From assembly GCF_024721175.1 (NCBI RefSeq), contig NZ_CP099402.1, positions 434,001 to 498,000 on the forward strand: DNA of 64,000 nucleotides. Reading direction: 5' to 3'. Source of the stretch: Rhizobium sp. Pop5 (GTDB lineage Bacteria > Pseudomonadota > Alphaproteobacteria > Rhizobiales > Rhizobiaceae). The notes beneath the pieces were generated by a model. The model searched no databases and had not been told where the DNA came from. It saw only the letters and a list, made by a program, of their open reading frames with translations. How positions within the stretch are numbered: position 1 is the first letter of the stretch; each line of letters begins with the position of its first letter. The translations under genes and the position numbers were made by a program. Below are positions 54,288 through 61,693 of the stretch, one piece after another.

Positions 54288-56239
54288 TGCAACAAGCCGC
54301 AGGACCGACGTTCATGCCCCATCGCCTCGTGTCGCCGAGAACCGCATCGTACCAGGAACTGGATGCAATGGTGCACGTGCTCGACGGTACGGAGATTCTG
54401 ATCCATCGGTTCGATGAAACCATCACGCACTGGTCCATCGGTTGCGAGAACATGTACGGCTGGGCAAGAGAGGAAGCGGTCGGCGAGAAGGTTTACGAGC
54501 TGCTTGCGACGAAATTTCCCGAGCCGGCAGAAGACATCCGCGATCAGCTGAAATCACGCGGCTTCTGGCAGGGCGAAATCATTCATCGTCACAAGAGCGG
54601 ATACGATATTCACCTCGCGTCCCGTTTCGTGCTCGTCAACCTGCCGGATGGTGACCTTGCGGTCATCCAGACGAACAGCGACGTCAGCGCATTGAAGGGT
54701 GCCCAGGAGGCGGTCAAGTCCCGCGAAGCGCACCTCAGCTCGATCCTGGATACGGTGCCCGACGCCATGGTGGTGATCGATGATAGGGGAACGGTGTTGT
54801 CGTTCAGCAGGGCTGCAGAGAAACTGTTTGGAATGTCTTCCGACCAGATTTGCGGCCGCAACGTCAGCGACCTCATGCCGAACCCCTACCGCGACGCCCA
54901 TGACGGTTACATCAATCACTATATCGATACGGGCGAGAAACGCATCATCGGCTATGGGCGCGTGGTCACCGGGCAGCGGGCGGATGGATCTCAATTCCCG
55001 ATGGAGCTTCATGTCGGCGAGGCGACGGCGAACGGAGAACGCATATTCACCGGCTTCATCCGCGATCTCACGAGCCGTTTCAAGATCGAGGAAGATCTTC
55101 GCCAGGCGCAGAAGATGGAAGCGATCGGGCAACTGACGGGCGGCATCGCGCACGACTTCAACAACCTGCTCACCGTCATCAGCGGCAATCTCGAAATGAT
55201 CGAGGACAAGCTGCCGCCCGGCACCCTTCGTGACATTCTCAAGGAAGCTCAGTCGGCAGCGCAGGACGGCGCGATCCTCACGGGCCAACTGCTCGCCTTC
55301 GGCCGGCGCCAGCCTTTGAATCCGAAACATGCGGATCTCGGTCAGGTCGTCGGTGGCTTCTCGGACCTGCTTCGGCGAACGCTTGGGGAAGATATCAAGC
55401 TGTCGACCGTCATCGAAGGATCGGACCTCGACGTCCTTGTCGACAGTTCCCAGCTTCAGAACGCCATCCTGAACATCGCCTTGAACGCCAGGGATGCCAT
55501 GCCGAAAGGCGGCAGTCTTACGACGACGATCTCGCGGGTTCACCTCGATGCCGATTATGCCAAGATGTATCCGGACGTGCGCAGCGGCAACTTCGTGCTT
55601 GTCGCCATGACGGACACCGGCGTCGGGATGAACGAAGAGGTCCGGCAGCGGGCGATAGAACCCTTCTTCACGACAAAGGGAGTGGGAGCGGGCACGGGTC
55701 TCGGACTCAGCATGGTTTATGGCTTCGTGAAACAATCGGGCGGCCATCTCCAGCTTTACAGCGAAGTCGGGCGCGGCACGACGGTGCGCATATACCTTCC
55801 CGCCACCCACGAGGCGAAGGTGCCGGAGCCCATGGCGGCCGGCGACGCCGGCGAGAACCAGCTGCCGGGCGGAAACGAAACGGTGCTGGCCGTCGAGGAT
55901 GACGCCCGCGTTCGCCGCGTCGCCGTCGCCAGGCTCGCTTCCATGGGCTACACCGTGCTTGAAGCCGAAAATGGCCATCGCGCGCTCGATCTCCTGCAGG
56001 AAAACAGCCAGATTGCACTGCTCTTTACCGATATCGTCATGCCGGGAGGGATGACGGGCGATGAACTCGCCCAGGAGGTGCGCCTGCTGCGGCCTGATAT
56101 CGCCGTGCTCTTCACGTCCGGCTATTCCGAGCCCGGCCTTGCGAGCAAAGGCATCGTTCCCGGCGCGCAGTGGCTGCGCAAGCCCTATACCGCAAAAGAA
56201 CTGGCGCTGAAGATCCGAGAGCTTCTCGACGCGAAGTAA
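54287..56239 (+). CDS. fixL: Hybrid oxygen-sensor histidine kinase FixL with C-terminal receiver
   Basis: A 650-residue sensor. N-terminal PAS (residues about 20-130) is followed by a haem-PAS with axial His205 in [13 protein letters not shown] and the signalling Arg in [13 protein letters not shown]. The kinase has His289 in [11 protein letters not shown] and a HATPase domain, and the C-terminal receiver (about 530-645) carries Asp582 in [10 protein letters not shown]. Classic FixL ends before the receiver and phosphorylates FixJ; this hybrid form of R. etli/leguminosarum works without FixJ. No fixJ is present in the window. The start is uncertain: 54287 overlaps fixK, while an ATG at 54314 has a better AGGA site. 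Confidence 0.93.
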   Translation: MQQAAGPTFMPHRLVSPRTASYQELDAMVHVLDGTEILIHRFDETITHWSIGCENMYGWAREEAVGEKVYELLATKFPEPAEDIRDQLKSRGFWQGEIIHRHKSGYDIHLASRFVLVNLPDGDLAVIQTNSDVSALKGAQEAVKSREAHLSSILDTVPDAMVVIDDRGTVLSFSRAAEKLFGMSSDQICGRNVSDLMPNPYRDAHDGYINHYIDTGEKRIIGYGRVVTGQRADGSQFPMELHVGEATANGERIFTGFIRDLTSRFKIEEDLRQAQKMEAIGQLTGGIAHDFNNLLTVISGNLEMIEDKLPPGTLRDILKEAQSAAQDGAILTGQLLAFGRRQPLNPKHADLGQVVGGFSDLLRRTLGEDIKLSTVIEGSDLDVLVDSSQLQNAILNIALNARDAMPKGGSLTTTISRVHLDADYAKMYPDVRSGNFVLVAMTDTGVGMNEEVRQRAIEPFFTTKGVGAGTGLGLSMVYGFVKQSGGHLQLYSEVGRGTTVRIYLPATHEAKVPEPMAAGDAGENQLPGGNETVLAVEDDARVRRVAVARLASMGYTVLEAENGHRALDLLQENSQIALLFTDIVMPGGMTGDELAQEVRLLRPDIAVLFTSGYSEPGLASKGIVPGAQWLRKPYTAKELALKIRELLDAK

Positions 56240-56314
56240 TATCCGCGGCGACGCAGTGATTGCCCACCGCCTTTCGGAACAATTCGGACCGGAATTGTCA
56301 GCTTTTTCCTCTAT

Positions 56315-56328
56315 TTGACGAGCATCAA
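56315..56328 (+). promoter_or_regulatory. FixK/FNR box for pseudoazurin
   Basis: TTGAC-GAGC-ATCAA lies about 75 bases upstream of the pseudoazurin gene start. Confidence 0.75.
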
Positions 56329-56401
56329 AGAGGCCGGATCGAGCATGTCCTAGAAGCTGTGCACGAGGTCAAATCGACCTCGCCAAACAGGAGATATGCA
56401 T

Positions 56402-56845
56402 ATGCGTTTGAGATTCGGTTTGTTCGCTGCAACGGCAGCCCTGATGGTTTCGACAGCACCGTTGATGGCCGCCGACCACCAGGTTCAGATGCTCAACAAG
56501 GGCACGGACGGCGCCATGGTGTTCGAACCCGGTTTCCTGAAGATCGCTCCCGGCGATACCGTCACCTTCGTCCCCATGGACAAGAGCCACAATGTCGAGA
56601 CCTTCAAAGGGCTCATCCCCGACGGCGCTGCCGAATTCAAGTCCAAGCCGAACGAGCAGTATCAGGCGAAGTTCGACGTTCCAGGCGCCTATGTCCTGAA
56701 ATGCGCGCCGCATGTCGGCATGGGCATGGTTGCGCTGATCGAGGTCGGTGACAAGCCATCCAATCTCGACGCAATCAAGACTGCGAAATTGCCGAACATG
56801 GTGCGCAAGCGGCTCGATGCCGACCTCATACAGATCACCCAGTAA
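56402..56845 (+). CDS. Pseudoazurin, periplasmic blue copper protein
   Basis: A 147-residue precursor with a 23-residue signal peptide. The copper ligands are His63, Cys101, His104 and Met109; subtracting the signal gives 40, 78, 81 and 86, exactly the pseudoazurin numbering. It carries single electrons in the periplasm, typically to nitrite reductase or, in this context, possibly to cbb3 oxidase or another microaerobic acceptor. The start at 56402 has AGGAG eight bases upstream; the ATG six bases earlier is too close to it. A FixK/FNR box precedes the gene. No denitrification genes are in the window, which leaves its partner open. Confidence 0.93.
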   Translation: MRLRFGLFAATAALMVSTAPLMAADHQVQMLNKGTDGAMVFEPGFLKIAPGDTVTFVPMDKSHNVETFKGLIPDGAAEFKSKPNEQYQAKFDVPGAYVLKCAPHVGMGMVALIEVGDKPSNLDAIKTAKLPNMVRKRLDADLIQITQ

Positions 56846-56902
56846 TTGACGGTAGTGTGGGTTGGCGGCGACTGCGCGCCATCCCGCACCGTCTTCCGCC
56901 GC

Positions 56903-57356
56903 TCATGCCGCCGTTTGCTCGATTGGTGCCTGCTGAATCGATCCCATGATCTCGCGTTCCGATTTGATCTGCCGGCGCATGGGGCACAGGAACGAGCGCA
57001 TCTGATATGCGACGGCTTCCCATGACAGCCGGCAACTCCCCTCGCCCAGAGCGGTCAGTATAGCGACCAAGTCTTCCGTGGCATTCAGGCTGGATGAGCG
57101 CTGTGCTTGACGCCTCTTCCGACTCCTGATGTTCCATGGCCCGCTTGAGGGCCGCCGAGCAGTGCAATCGGTCCTCAAGCTCGTATGTCGTCAGCAGCAA
57201 GGGCATCAAGTCGCTTGAGATCCGGCCGCAAAGGCCTTCGTCGATGTGACAGGGCAGGAAGTCCGCGATCGCCTGAAGCACGTCGCACCACCACAAGAGC
57301 TTCTCATAGCGGCGTTCGAGTTCCATGAAATGGATCGGAACTGCATTTTTCATCAT
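56903..57356 (-). pseudogene. Conserved small gene broken by a frameshift
   Basis: From MMKNAVPIHF (start 57356, with GGAGG four bases upstream) a protein-like sequence runs to about LKRAMEHQESEEAS near 57105. It then continues convincingly in another frame (LNATEDLVAILTALGEG, through MRSFLCPMRRQ, to a stop at 56903). The span of 454 bases is one more than a multiple of three, so one base has been gained (or two lost) between about 57085 and 57130. The first frame instead runs on into low-quality sequence. I do not recognise the family; the helices and conserved Cys/His residues suggest a small helical regulatory protein. Either a real mutation or a sequencing error. Confidence 0.6.
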
Positions 57357-57415
57357 GTAGCCTCCGCAGGGACCGTGCAGAAGGGAGCCGGCCACGGAAC
57401 CCGAACGGTTCCCAA

Positions 57416-58768
57416 TTACGCCGCCTTGCTGTGCGTGCGTCCATGCGAGCCGAAATAAGCGTCGAATGCCGCCGCGACAGCGCGGACCATGAAACGTGCG
57501 TCTTGCGAAACGATGACCCGATCATCCCGGATCATCGCGACGCCATCGGCCACGAGCTCGCCGAGCCGTTCGTTGCGTTCGATGAGCAAGCCGGCGTCGA
57601 AGCCGGACGCTCTGCTCAGCCTCCCGAGGTCGACTTCAAAGTCGCACATCAGCCGTTCGATGATCCTCGCCCGAAGCTTGTCCTCTTCGGTCAAAACGTA
57701 TCCCTTGGCCGTCGGCAGCACGCCGGATGCAACGCGCTCCGCATAGAGGCCCAGCGGCACGTGATTCTGCATGTAGCCCGTCGGAAGCCGCCCGATCGCC
57801 GAAGCGCCGAGGCCGATGAGGCTGTCGCATTCGTCGGTGGTGTAGCCCTGGAAGTTCCTCCTCATCGTTCCGTTGCGCGCGGCGACCGCAAGCTGATCCT
57901 CCGGCAGCGCGAAGTGATCGAGACCGATACGCACATATCCCGCTTTTTCGAGTTCCACGGCGATGGCTTCGGCCTGCTCATTGCGCTGTTTTGCGTCCGG
58001 AAGCGAGGTTTCGTCGATGAGGCGCTGATGCTTCTTGAAGGCCGGGATGTGGGCATAACCGAAAACCGCAAAGCGTTGCGGCCGCAGCAGAACGGCCAGC
58101 CGCACGGTTTCGATGCACGACTGCACGGTCTGTTTCGGCAGGCCGTATATGAGGTCGAAATTGATGCTGGCGACACCCGCCGAACGCAGGCCGGCAACCG
58201 CTGCCTGCGTCTGCTCGAAAGACTGCATCCGGTTGATGGCCGCCTGGACGACCGGATCGAAACTCTGGACGCCCAGGCTCGCGCGGTCGACGCCGTTTTC
58301 GCCCATCGCCTCGATCATCGAAGGCGCAAGCGTGCGCGGATCGATCTCGACCGCGACGCTGACGTTCTCCTCGAACGCGAAGGCGCTCCGCAGCTTCGCC
58401 ATCAGCGCATCAAATTCCCGAGGTCTCATGATCGTCGGCGTACCCCCACCGAAATGAATGTTCTTGACGGGGATGTCGTTTCCGGCGGCGAAGGAGACGA
58501 GCTCGATCTCCTGGCTCATCGCATCCAGATATTCGAGAACCGGAGAGTCGTGCCGGGTAATGGTCGTGTGACACCCGCAGTACCAGCACATCGAGCGGCA
58601 GAACGGCACATGAAGATAGACCGAAACCGGTTCTGCTTCTCCGATCGCTGCAAGGCCCTTGGCGTATTCATTCGGTCCCACGGCGGCTGAAAAGGCCGGT
58701 GCCGTCGGATAACTCGTGTAACGCGGAAGCCGCGCATCGCCGTATTTGGCGACCAACCTGTCGGACAT
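57416..58768 (-). CDS. hemN: Oxygen-independent coproporphyrinogen III oxidase
   Basis: A 450-residue radical-SAM enzyme that makes protoporphyrinogen IX without oxygen. The 4Fe-4S motif is Cys57-x3-Cys61-x2-Cys64 in PFCRSMCWYCGC, with the adjacent Cys66 typical of true HemN, and HFGGGTPTIM follows. The start at 58768 follows AAAGGATG; a TTG codon six triplets upstream is unlikely. A degenerate FixK/FNR box (58826-58839) lies about 58 bases upstream. Together with hemA and ccmE it supplies haem for the oxidase at low oxygen. Confidence 0.94.
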   Translation of the reverse strand: MSDRLVAKYGDARLPRYTSYPTAPAFSAAVGPNEYAKGLAAIGEAEPVSVYLHVPFCRSMCWYCGCHTTITRHDSPVLEYLDAMSQEIELVSFAAGNDIPVKNIHFGGGTPTIMRPREFDALMAKLRSAFAFEENVSVAVEIDPRTLAPSMIEAMGENGVDRASLGVQSFDPVVQAAINRMQSFEQTQAAVAGLRSAGVASINFDLIYGLPKQTVQSCIETVRLAVLLRPQRFAVFGYAHIPAFKKHQRLIDETSLPDAKQRNEQAEAIAVELEKAGYVRIGLDHFALPEDQLAVAARNGTMRRNFQGYTTDECDSLIGLGASAIGRLPTGYMQNHVPLGLYAERVASGVLPTAKGYVLTEEDKLRARIIERLMCDFEVDLGRLSRASGFDAGLLIERNERLGELVADGVAMIRDDRVIVSQDARFMVRAVAAAFDAYFGSHGRTHSKAA

Positions 58769-58825
58769 TCTAGCATCCTTTGTCAAAACCAGGATGCCTT
58801 ATGACCCGCAGCGGCGCGCTCTTCC

Positions 58826-58839
58826 TTGTCCCAAATCAA
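58826..58839 (-). promoter_or_regulatory. FixK/FNR box (imperfect) for hemN
   Basis: Reading leftward, TTGAT-TTGG-GACAA; one half site is perfect and the other has one change. Confidence 0.55.
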
Positions 58840-58952
58840 TAAAAGCGTTGGAAGGCAATCAGATGGATATTCAGGTTCCACGGCCGCTATCGCGTTTGAA
58901 GCGGCGAGAGTGCCGGCAGGCCCCATCGCCGGATCGAATTATCCGCATCGCA

Positions 58953-58966
58953 TTGATCGAGGTCAA
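58953..58966 (+). promoter_or_regulatory. FixK/FNR box for the small gene at 59043
   Basis: TTGAT-CGAG-GTCAA lies 76 bases upstream of the start codon at 59043. Confidence 0.75.
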
Positions 58967-59042
58967 AGTGTCTTCCGGCTGACCTCGTAACCTTGGCTGG
59001 AAGCTGGAGGCTGCAGCGACCAGCCTATGACAGGAGCATAGA

Positions 59043-59399
59043 ATGCCGTACGAAGTCGTCACAGCAAGCCTGAACGCCGATAAATCCGGCCGCATCGATG
59101 TGTATTTCGGCACCGAGAAAAAGACCGTTATCGTCTCGCGACGTGCATTGCTGTCCGCGGCCTCGCCTCCTCGCGCAACCGAAATCCGTCTTCTCCAATA
59201 CATCGACATGTTCTGTGAAATTGCGGCGAGCCGCCTCGGCTCGACGGAGATGGGCGATGCGCTTCTGATCACCGCAAACGACGTCCGCAGATGGATTGAC
59301 GCACGGCAATCGCCCGAAATGCCGGCGCATGCGGCAAGCCGATCTGATGCCGGAACAGCATGGATTTCGCCGAATCCAAATCGAACAGCTACGCCCTGA
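59043..59399 (+). CDS. Small protein of the low-oxygen regulon, possibly DUF1488-like
   Basis: A 118-residue cytoplasmic protein without membrane segments. The part GRIDVYFGTEKKTVIVSRRAL followed by a helix (here named by VSRRALL and IDMFCEIAASRLG) vaguely resembles DUF1488 proteins, a family of unknown function. AGGAG six bases upstream supports the start. A FixK/FNR box precedes it, and the response regulator follows in the same direction 142 bases downstream. The function is unknown. Confidence 0.75.
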   Translation: MPYEVVTASLNADKSGRIDVYFGTEKKTVIVSRRALLSAASPPRATEIRLLQYIDMFCEIAASRLGSTEMGDALLITANDVRRWIDARQSPEMPAHAASRSDAGTAWISPNPNRTATP

Positions 59400-59541
59400 G
59401 ATACGTCCAAAATCTCTCGCCCCTGGCTTCATTCCTTCTTTGCCGATGAAAGCAGATGCGGTGGCTGGTGACACCTCGACGGCGTGCGTGTTAAAGACGG
59501 TGCCAATGAATACCGATCTGTAACGAGCAACGGCTTGACGG

Positions 59542-60273
59542 ATGACGATGGCAACAGCTCAGAGTGACGCGCATCTTCTCGTTGTCGATGATGATCCGCG
59601 GATTCGCCAGATGTTGACGCGCTATTTCGAGGGCGAGGGTTACACGGTCTCTTCCGCCTCTGACGGCACCGAGATGCGGGTACGCCTGCGTCAGCAGAAT
59701 TTTGACGCCATCCTGCTCGATCTCGTCCTCCCCGGCGGCGCCGACGGTCTTGACCTTGCTCGCGAAATCCGTGCCCAGTCCGATGTCCCGATCATGATGC
59801 TGACGGGCCGCGACGATGTCGTTGACCGGATCGTCGGTCTCGAAGTCGGCGCCGACGATTACATCGCCAAACCGTTCCACCTGCGGGAAGTCCATGCGCG
59901 CCTGAAATCGATCCTGCGCCGCCGGCAGCCTGCCCTGCGTGGCGCTGAAGCGGCCGGCGAGGAGATTATCGGCTTCGAGGACTGGAAACTCAATCTCAGC
60001 CGCCGCCAGCTTCTCGATCCCGAAGGCGTTGAAGTCGAGCTGACGACCGGCGAATTCGATATGCTGACCACCTTCGCGCGCCACGCCGGCCGGGTCCTCA
60101 CGCGCGACGTGCTGATGGAATTGACCCGAGGCCGAAACCTCGAAGCCTTTGACCGGACGATCGACGCCCAGATCGTCCGGCTGCGCCGCAAGATCGAAAC
60201 CGACCCGAAGAAGCCGCAATTTATCAAGGCCGTTCGCGGCGTCGGCTACGTCTTCACCGCCAAGCTCGATTGA
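59542..60273 (+). CDS. fxkR: OmpR/PhoB-type response regulator, probably FxkR
   Basis: A 243-residue regulator. The receiver has the acidic pocket (DDDPRIR) and phospho-acceptor Asp60 in ILLDLVLPGG; the C-terminal winged helix has the OmpR pattern (TTGEFDMLTTFARHAG, then RTIDAQIVRLRRKIE). In R. etli the partner of hybrid FixL is FxkR, an OmpR-type regulator that binds the K-box upstream of fixK. Here the hybrid fixL, the K-box and no fixJ are present, so this gene is the natural candidate. No histidine kinase adjoins it, which supports pairing with the FixL 3 kb to the left. The identity as FxkR is inferred. Confidence 0.82.
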   Translation: MTMATAQSDAHLLVVDDDPRIRQMLTRYFEGEGYTVSSASDGTEMRVRLRQQNFDAILLDLVLPGGADGLDLAREIRAQSDVPIMMLTGRDDVVDRIVGLEVGADDYIAKPFHLREVHARLKSILRRRQPALRGAEAAGEEIIGFEDWKLNLSRRQLLDPEGVEVELTTGEFDMLTTFARHAGRVLTRDVLMELTRGRNLEAFDRTIDAQIVRLRRKIETDPKKPQFIKAVRGVGYVFTAKLD

Positions 60274-60508
60274 GCTGCTGAGATGACATCCCCATTCAAG
60301 AGCAGAGTATGGCAGCCCCGCTCAAACCGACCGAGGTCGTCAAGCGCCCTGTTGGAATCCGGAAGCAGGTGGACGGTCGTGTAGGTCCGGATGCCGGCCC
60401 ATCCCATGCCGCGCCAAGGCCGTGAGCAAAACGGTGCGCCGCATCGTTTTCAATCGGCGACCAAAACTTGCAGGCCGAAACACAGGAACCCGTCCGGTTA
60501 TCGGCATA

Positions 60509-60856
60509 TCAAACCGAACGCGCACAATCTTGGCAGATTGCGGCATACGGAACCGCGTCCAGCCTTCGCTCGTCAATCACGTCGCCGCACTTCGAGCAGC
60601 GCCCGAAGGTTCCATGATTCAAACGGTCGAGCGCGGCATCGATAGCCGCAAGTTCGCTCTGCCCGGCAGTGCCGAGTTCTTCCAGTACTTCGTCGTTGTT
60701 GCGCTCTATCGCGCGATCGTCGTCATCCGGATCGCGAGGTCGTTCCAGGTCCTGCTCGATCGCATGTAGGCGTTGTCGCAGCTCCTCCTGACGTTTTACC
60801 AGTACCGAGCGGTATCTCTCGTAATGCTGAGCGTTTTGTGCAGGCGCTTTCTGCAT
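60509..60856 (-). CDS. DksA/TraR-type zinc-finger protein
   Basis: A 115-residue protein with a coiled-coil N-terminal part (RSVLVKRQEELRQRLHAIEQ) and a C-terminal four-cysteine zinc finger (CSKCGDVIDERRL and CQDC), the layout of DksA/TraR/YbiI-like proteins that bind RNA polymerase through its secondary channel. It is shorter than DksA (about 150) and lacks its full coiled coil, so it may be a modulator rather than a true DksA. A FixK/FNR box (60923-60936) lies 67 bases upstream, tying it to low oxygen. Confidence 0.88.
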   Translation of the reverse strand: MQKAPAQNAQHYERYRSVLVKRQEELRQRLHAIEQDLERPRDPDDDDRAIERNNDEVLEELGTAGQSELAAIDAALDRLNHGTFGRCSKCGDVIDERRLDAVPYAAICQDCARSV

Positions 60857-60922
60857 GGTCGGTTCGTCCTTGTTAAGATGCAGATTGTAAGTGGAGTCTT
60901 ACCTCAACTTCGTTTTAAGGCT

Positions 60923-60936
60923 TTGATCGTGGTCAA
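60923..60936 (-). promoter_or_regulatory. FixK/FNR box for the DksA/TraR-type gene
   Basis: TTGAT-CGTG-GTCAA on the + strand (its complement reads TTGAC-CACG-ATCAA), 67 bases before the start at 60856. Confidence 0.72.
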
Positions 60937-61031
60937 TAACAAGAGCCGCATAAAGAGTCCTCGAAGCCCGTAATCGAACTGCTGTCGCCCAGGGTATCGC
61001 ATCGAATTTATCGACCCTGCCAGGCCCGCGG

Positions 61032-61331
61032 CTAGAACAGGTCCTTGCCGTTTCTGCCAACGAATTCAGTCCAGAACCCCTTCGCATGCGCTTCCTTCAC
61101 AAAGGAATTTGCGCTGAGTGCGTCTGCCCGTATGACGTCGTTGAAGCATTGCGCAAAAGGAGAGCAGAGTTCGTCACGCACCCAGGCACGGGCGCGCGGC
61201 GAAACCGCGGCGATTTGCCAGTCATCATTGCTCGTTCGCTCAAGACGAAAATCGACTCCGGAGTAAGACGGATCGGAATTCGCCGCATCAACCAACAACA
61301 CGTCTGCCTTCCGCGAAAGAATCTGGCTCAT
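61032..61331 (-). CDS. Small protein of unknown function in the low-oxygen block
   Basis: A 99-residue soluble protein starting MSQILSRKADVLLVDA, with SARAWVRDELCSPFAQ-like sequence (actual text PRARAWVRDELCSPF) in the middle. I recognise no domain. The ATG at 61331 follows GAAGGAGAAGGAC; the frame stays open 33 bases further up without support. A palindromic FixK/FNR box (61484-61497) lies about 155 bases upstream, which is far but otherwise free of genes. Confidence 0.72.
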   Translation of the reverse strand: MSQILSRKADVLLVDAANSDPSYSGVDFRLERTSNDDWQIAAVSPRARAWVRDELCSPFAQCFNDVIRADALSANSFVKEAHAKGFWTEFVGRNGKDLF

Positions 61332-61693
61332 GTCCTTCTCCTTCTTGCAATCGGTGCGACCCAACTCCCGAGTGGCGCTGGCGCTTCCGTCTCATCCTCG
61401 CGGCATTCCGGTCTCCCGAAAGGGTCACGGCGTCGCCTCGCAGGCTGCTTTGCTATCATTGACACAAATCGGACATTTGGAATTTGACCAGCGTCAAACG
61501 CAGGCGTCAGCACATCAGCCCGCCATTTGATCCTGCGCAGTGCCTCTTCGTGGGCGAGTTCTAGACTATCGCCTTGGTGCAAATTGGAAAATGACATGAA
61601 GGCGATGGTTGCCAGTAGTCAACCGCCTGCGGTAGCGCTCCGTTGCTGCGCTCGAAATCCCGAAGGTCGTGTCGGGTGGGCGAACAAAATCAT
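61332..61693. other. Intergenic region left of the metal ATPase
   Basis: About 360 bases between two leftward genes. It holds a palindromic FixK/FNR box at 61484-61497 and a weaker half-matching site near 61459 (TTGAC-ACAA-ATCGG). No convincing open frame was seen. Confidence 0.6.
61484..61497 (-). promoter_or_regulatory. FixK/FNR box (palindromic TTGAC form)
   Basis: TTGAC-CAGC-GTCAA is a perfect inverted repeat of the anaerobox type, 153 bases upstream of the small gene at 61331. Confidence 0.6.

Noticed and set aside
56402..56845. Denitrification module suggested by pseudoazurin
   Set aside because: No nir, nor or nos genes lie in the window, so pseudoazurin is described only as a microaerobic electron carrier.
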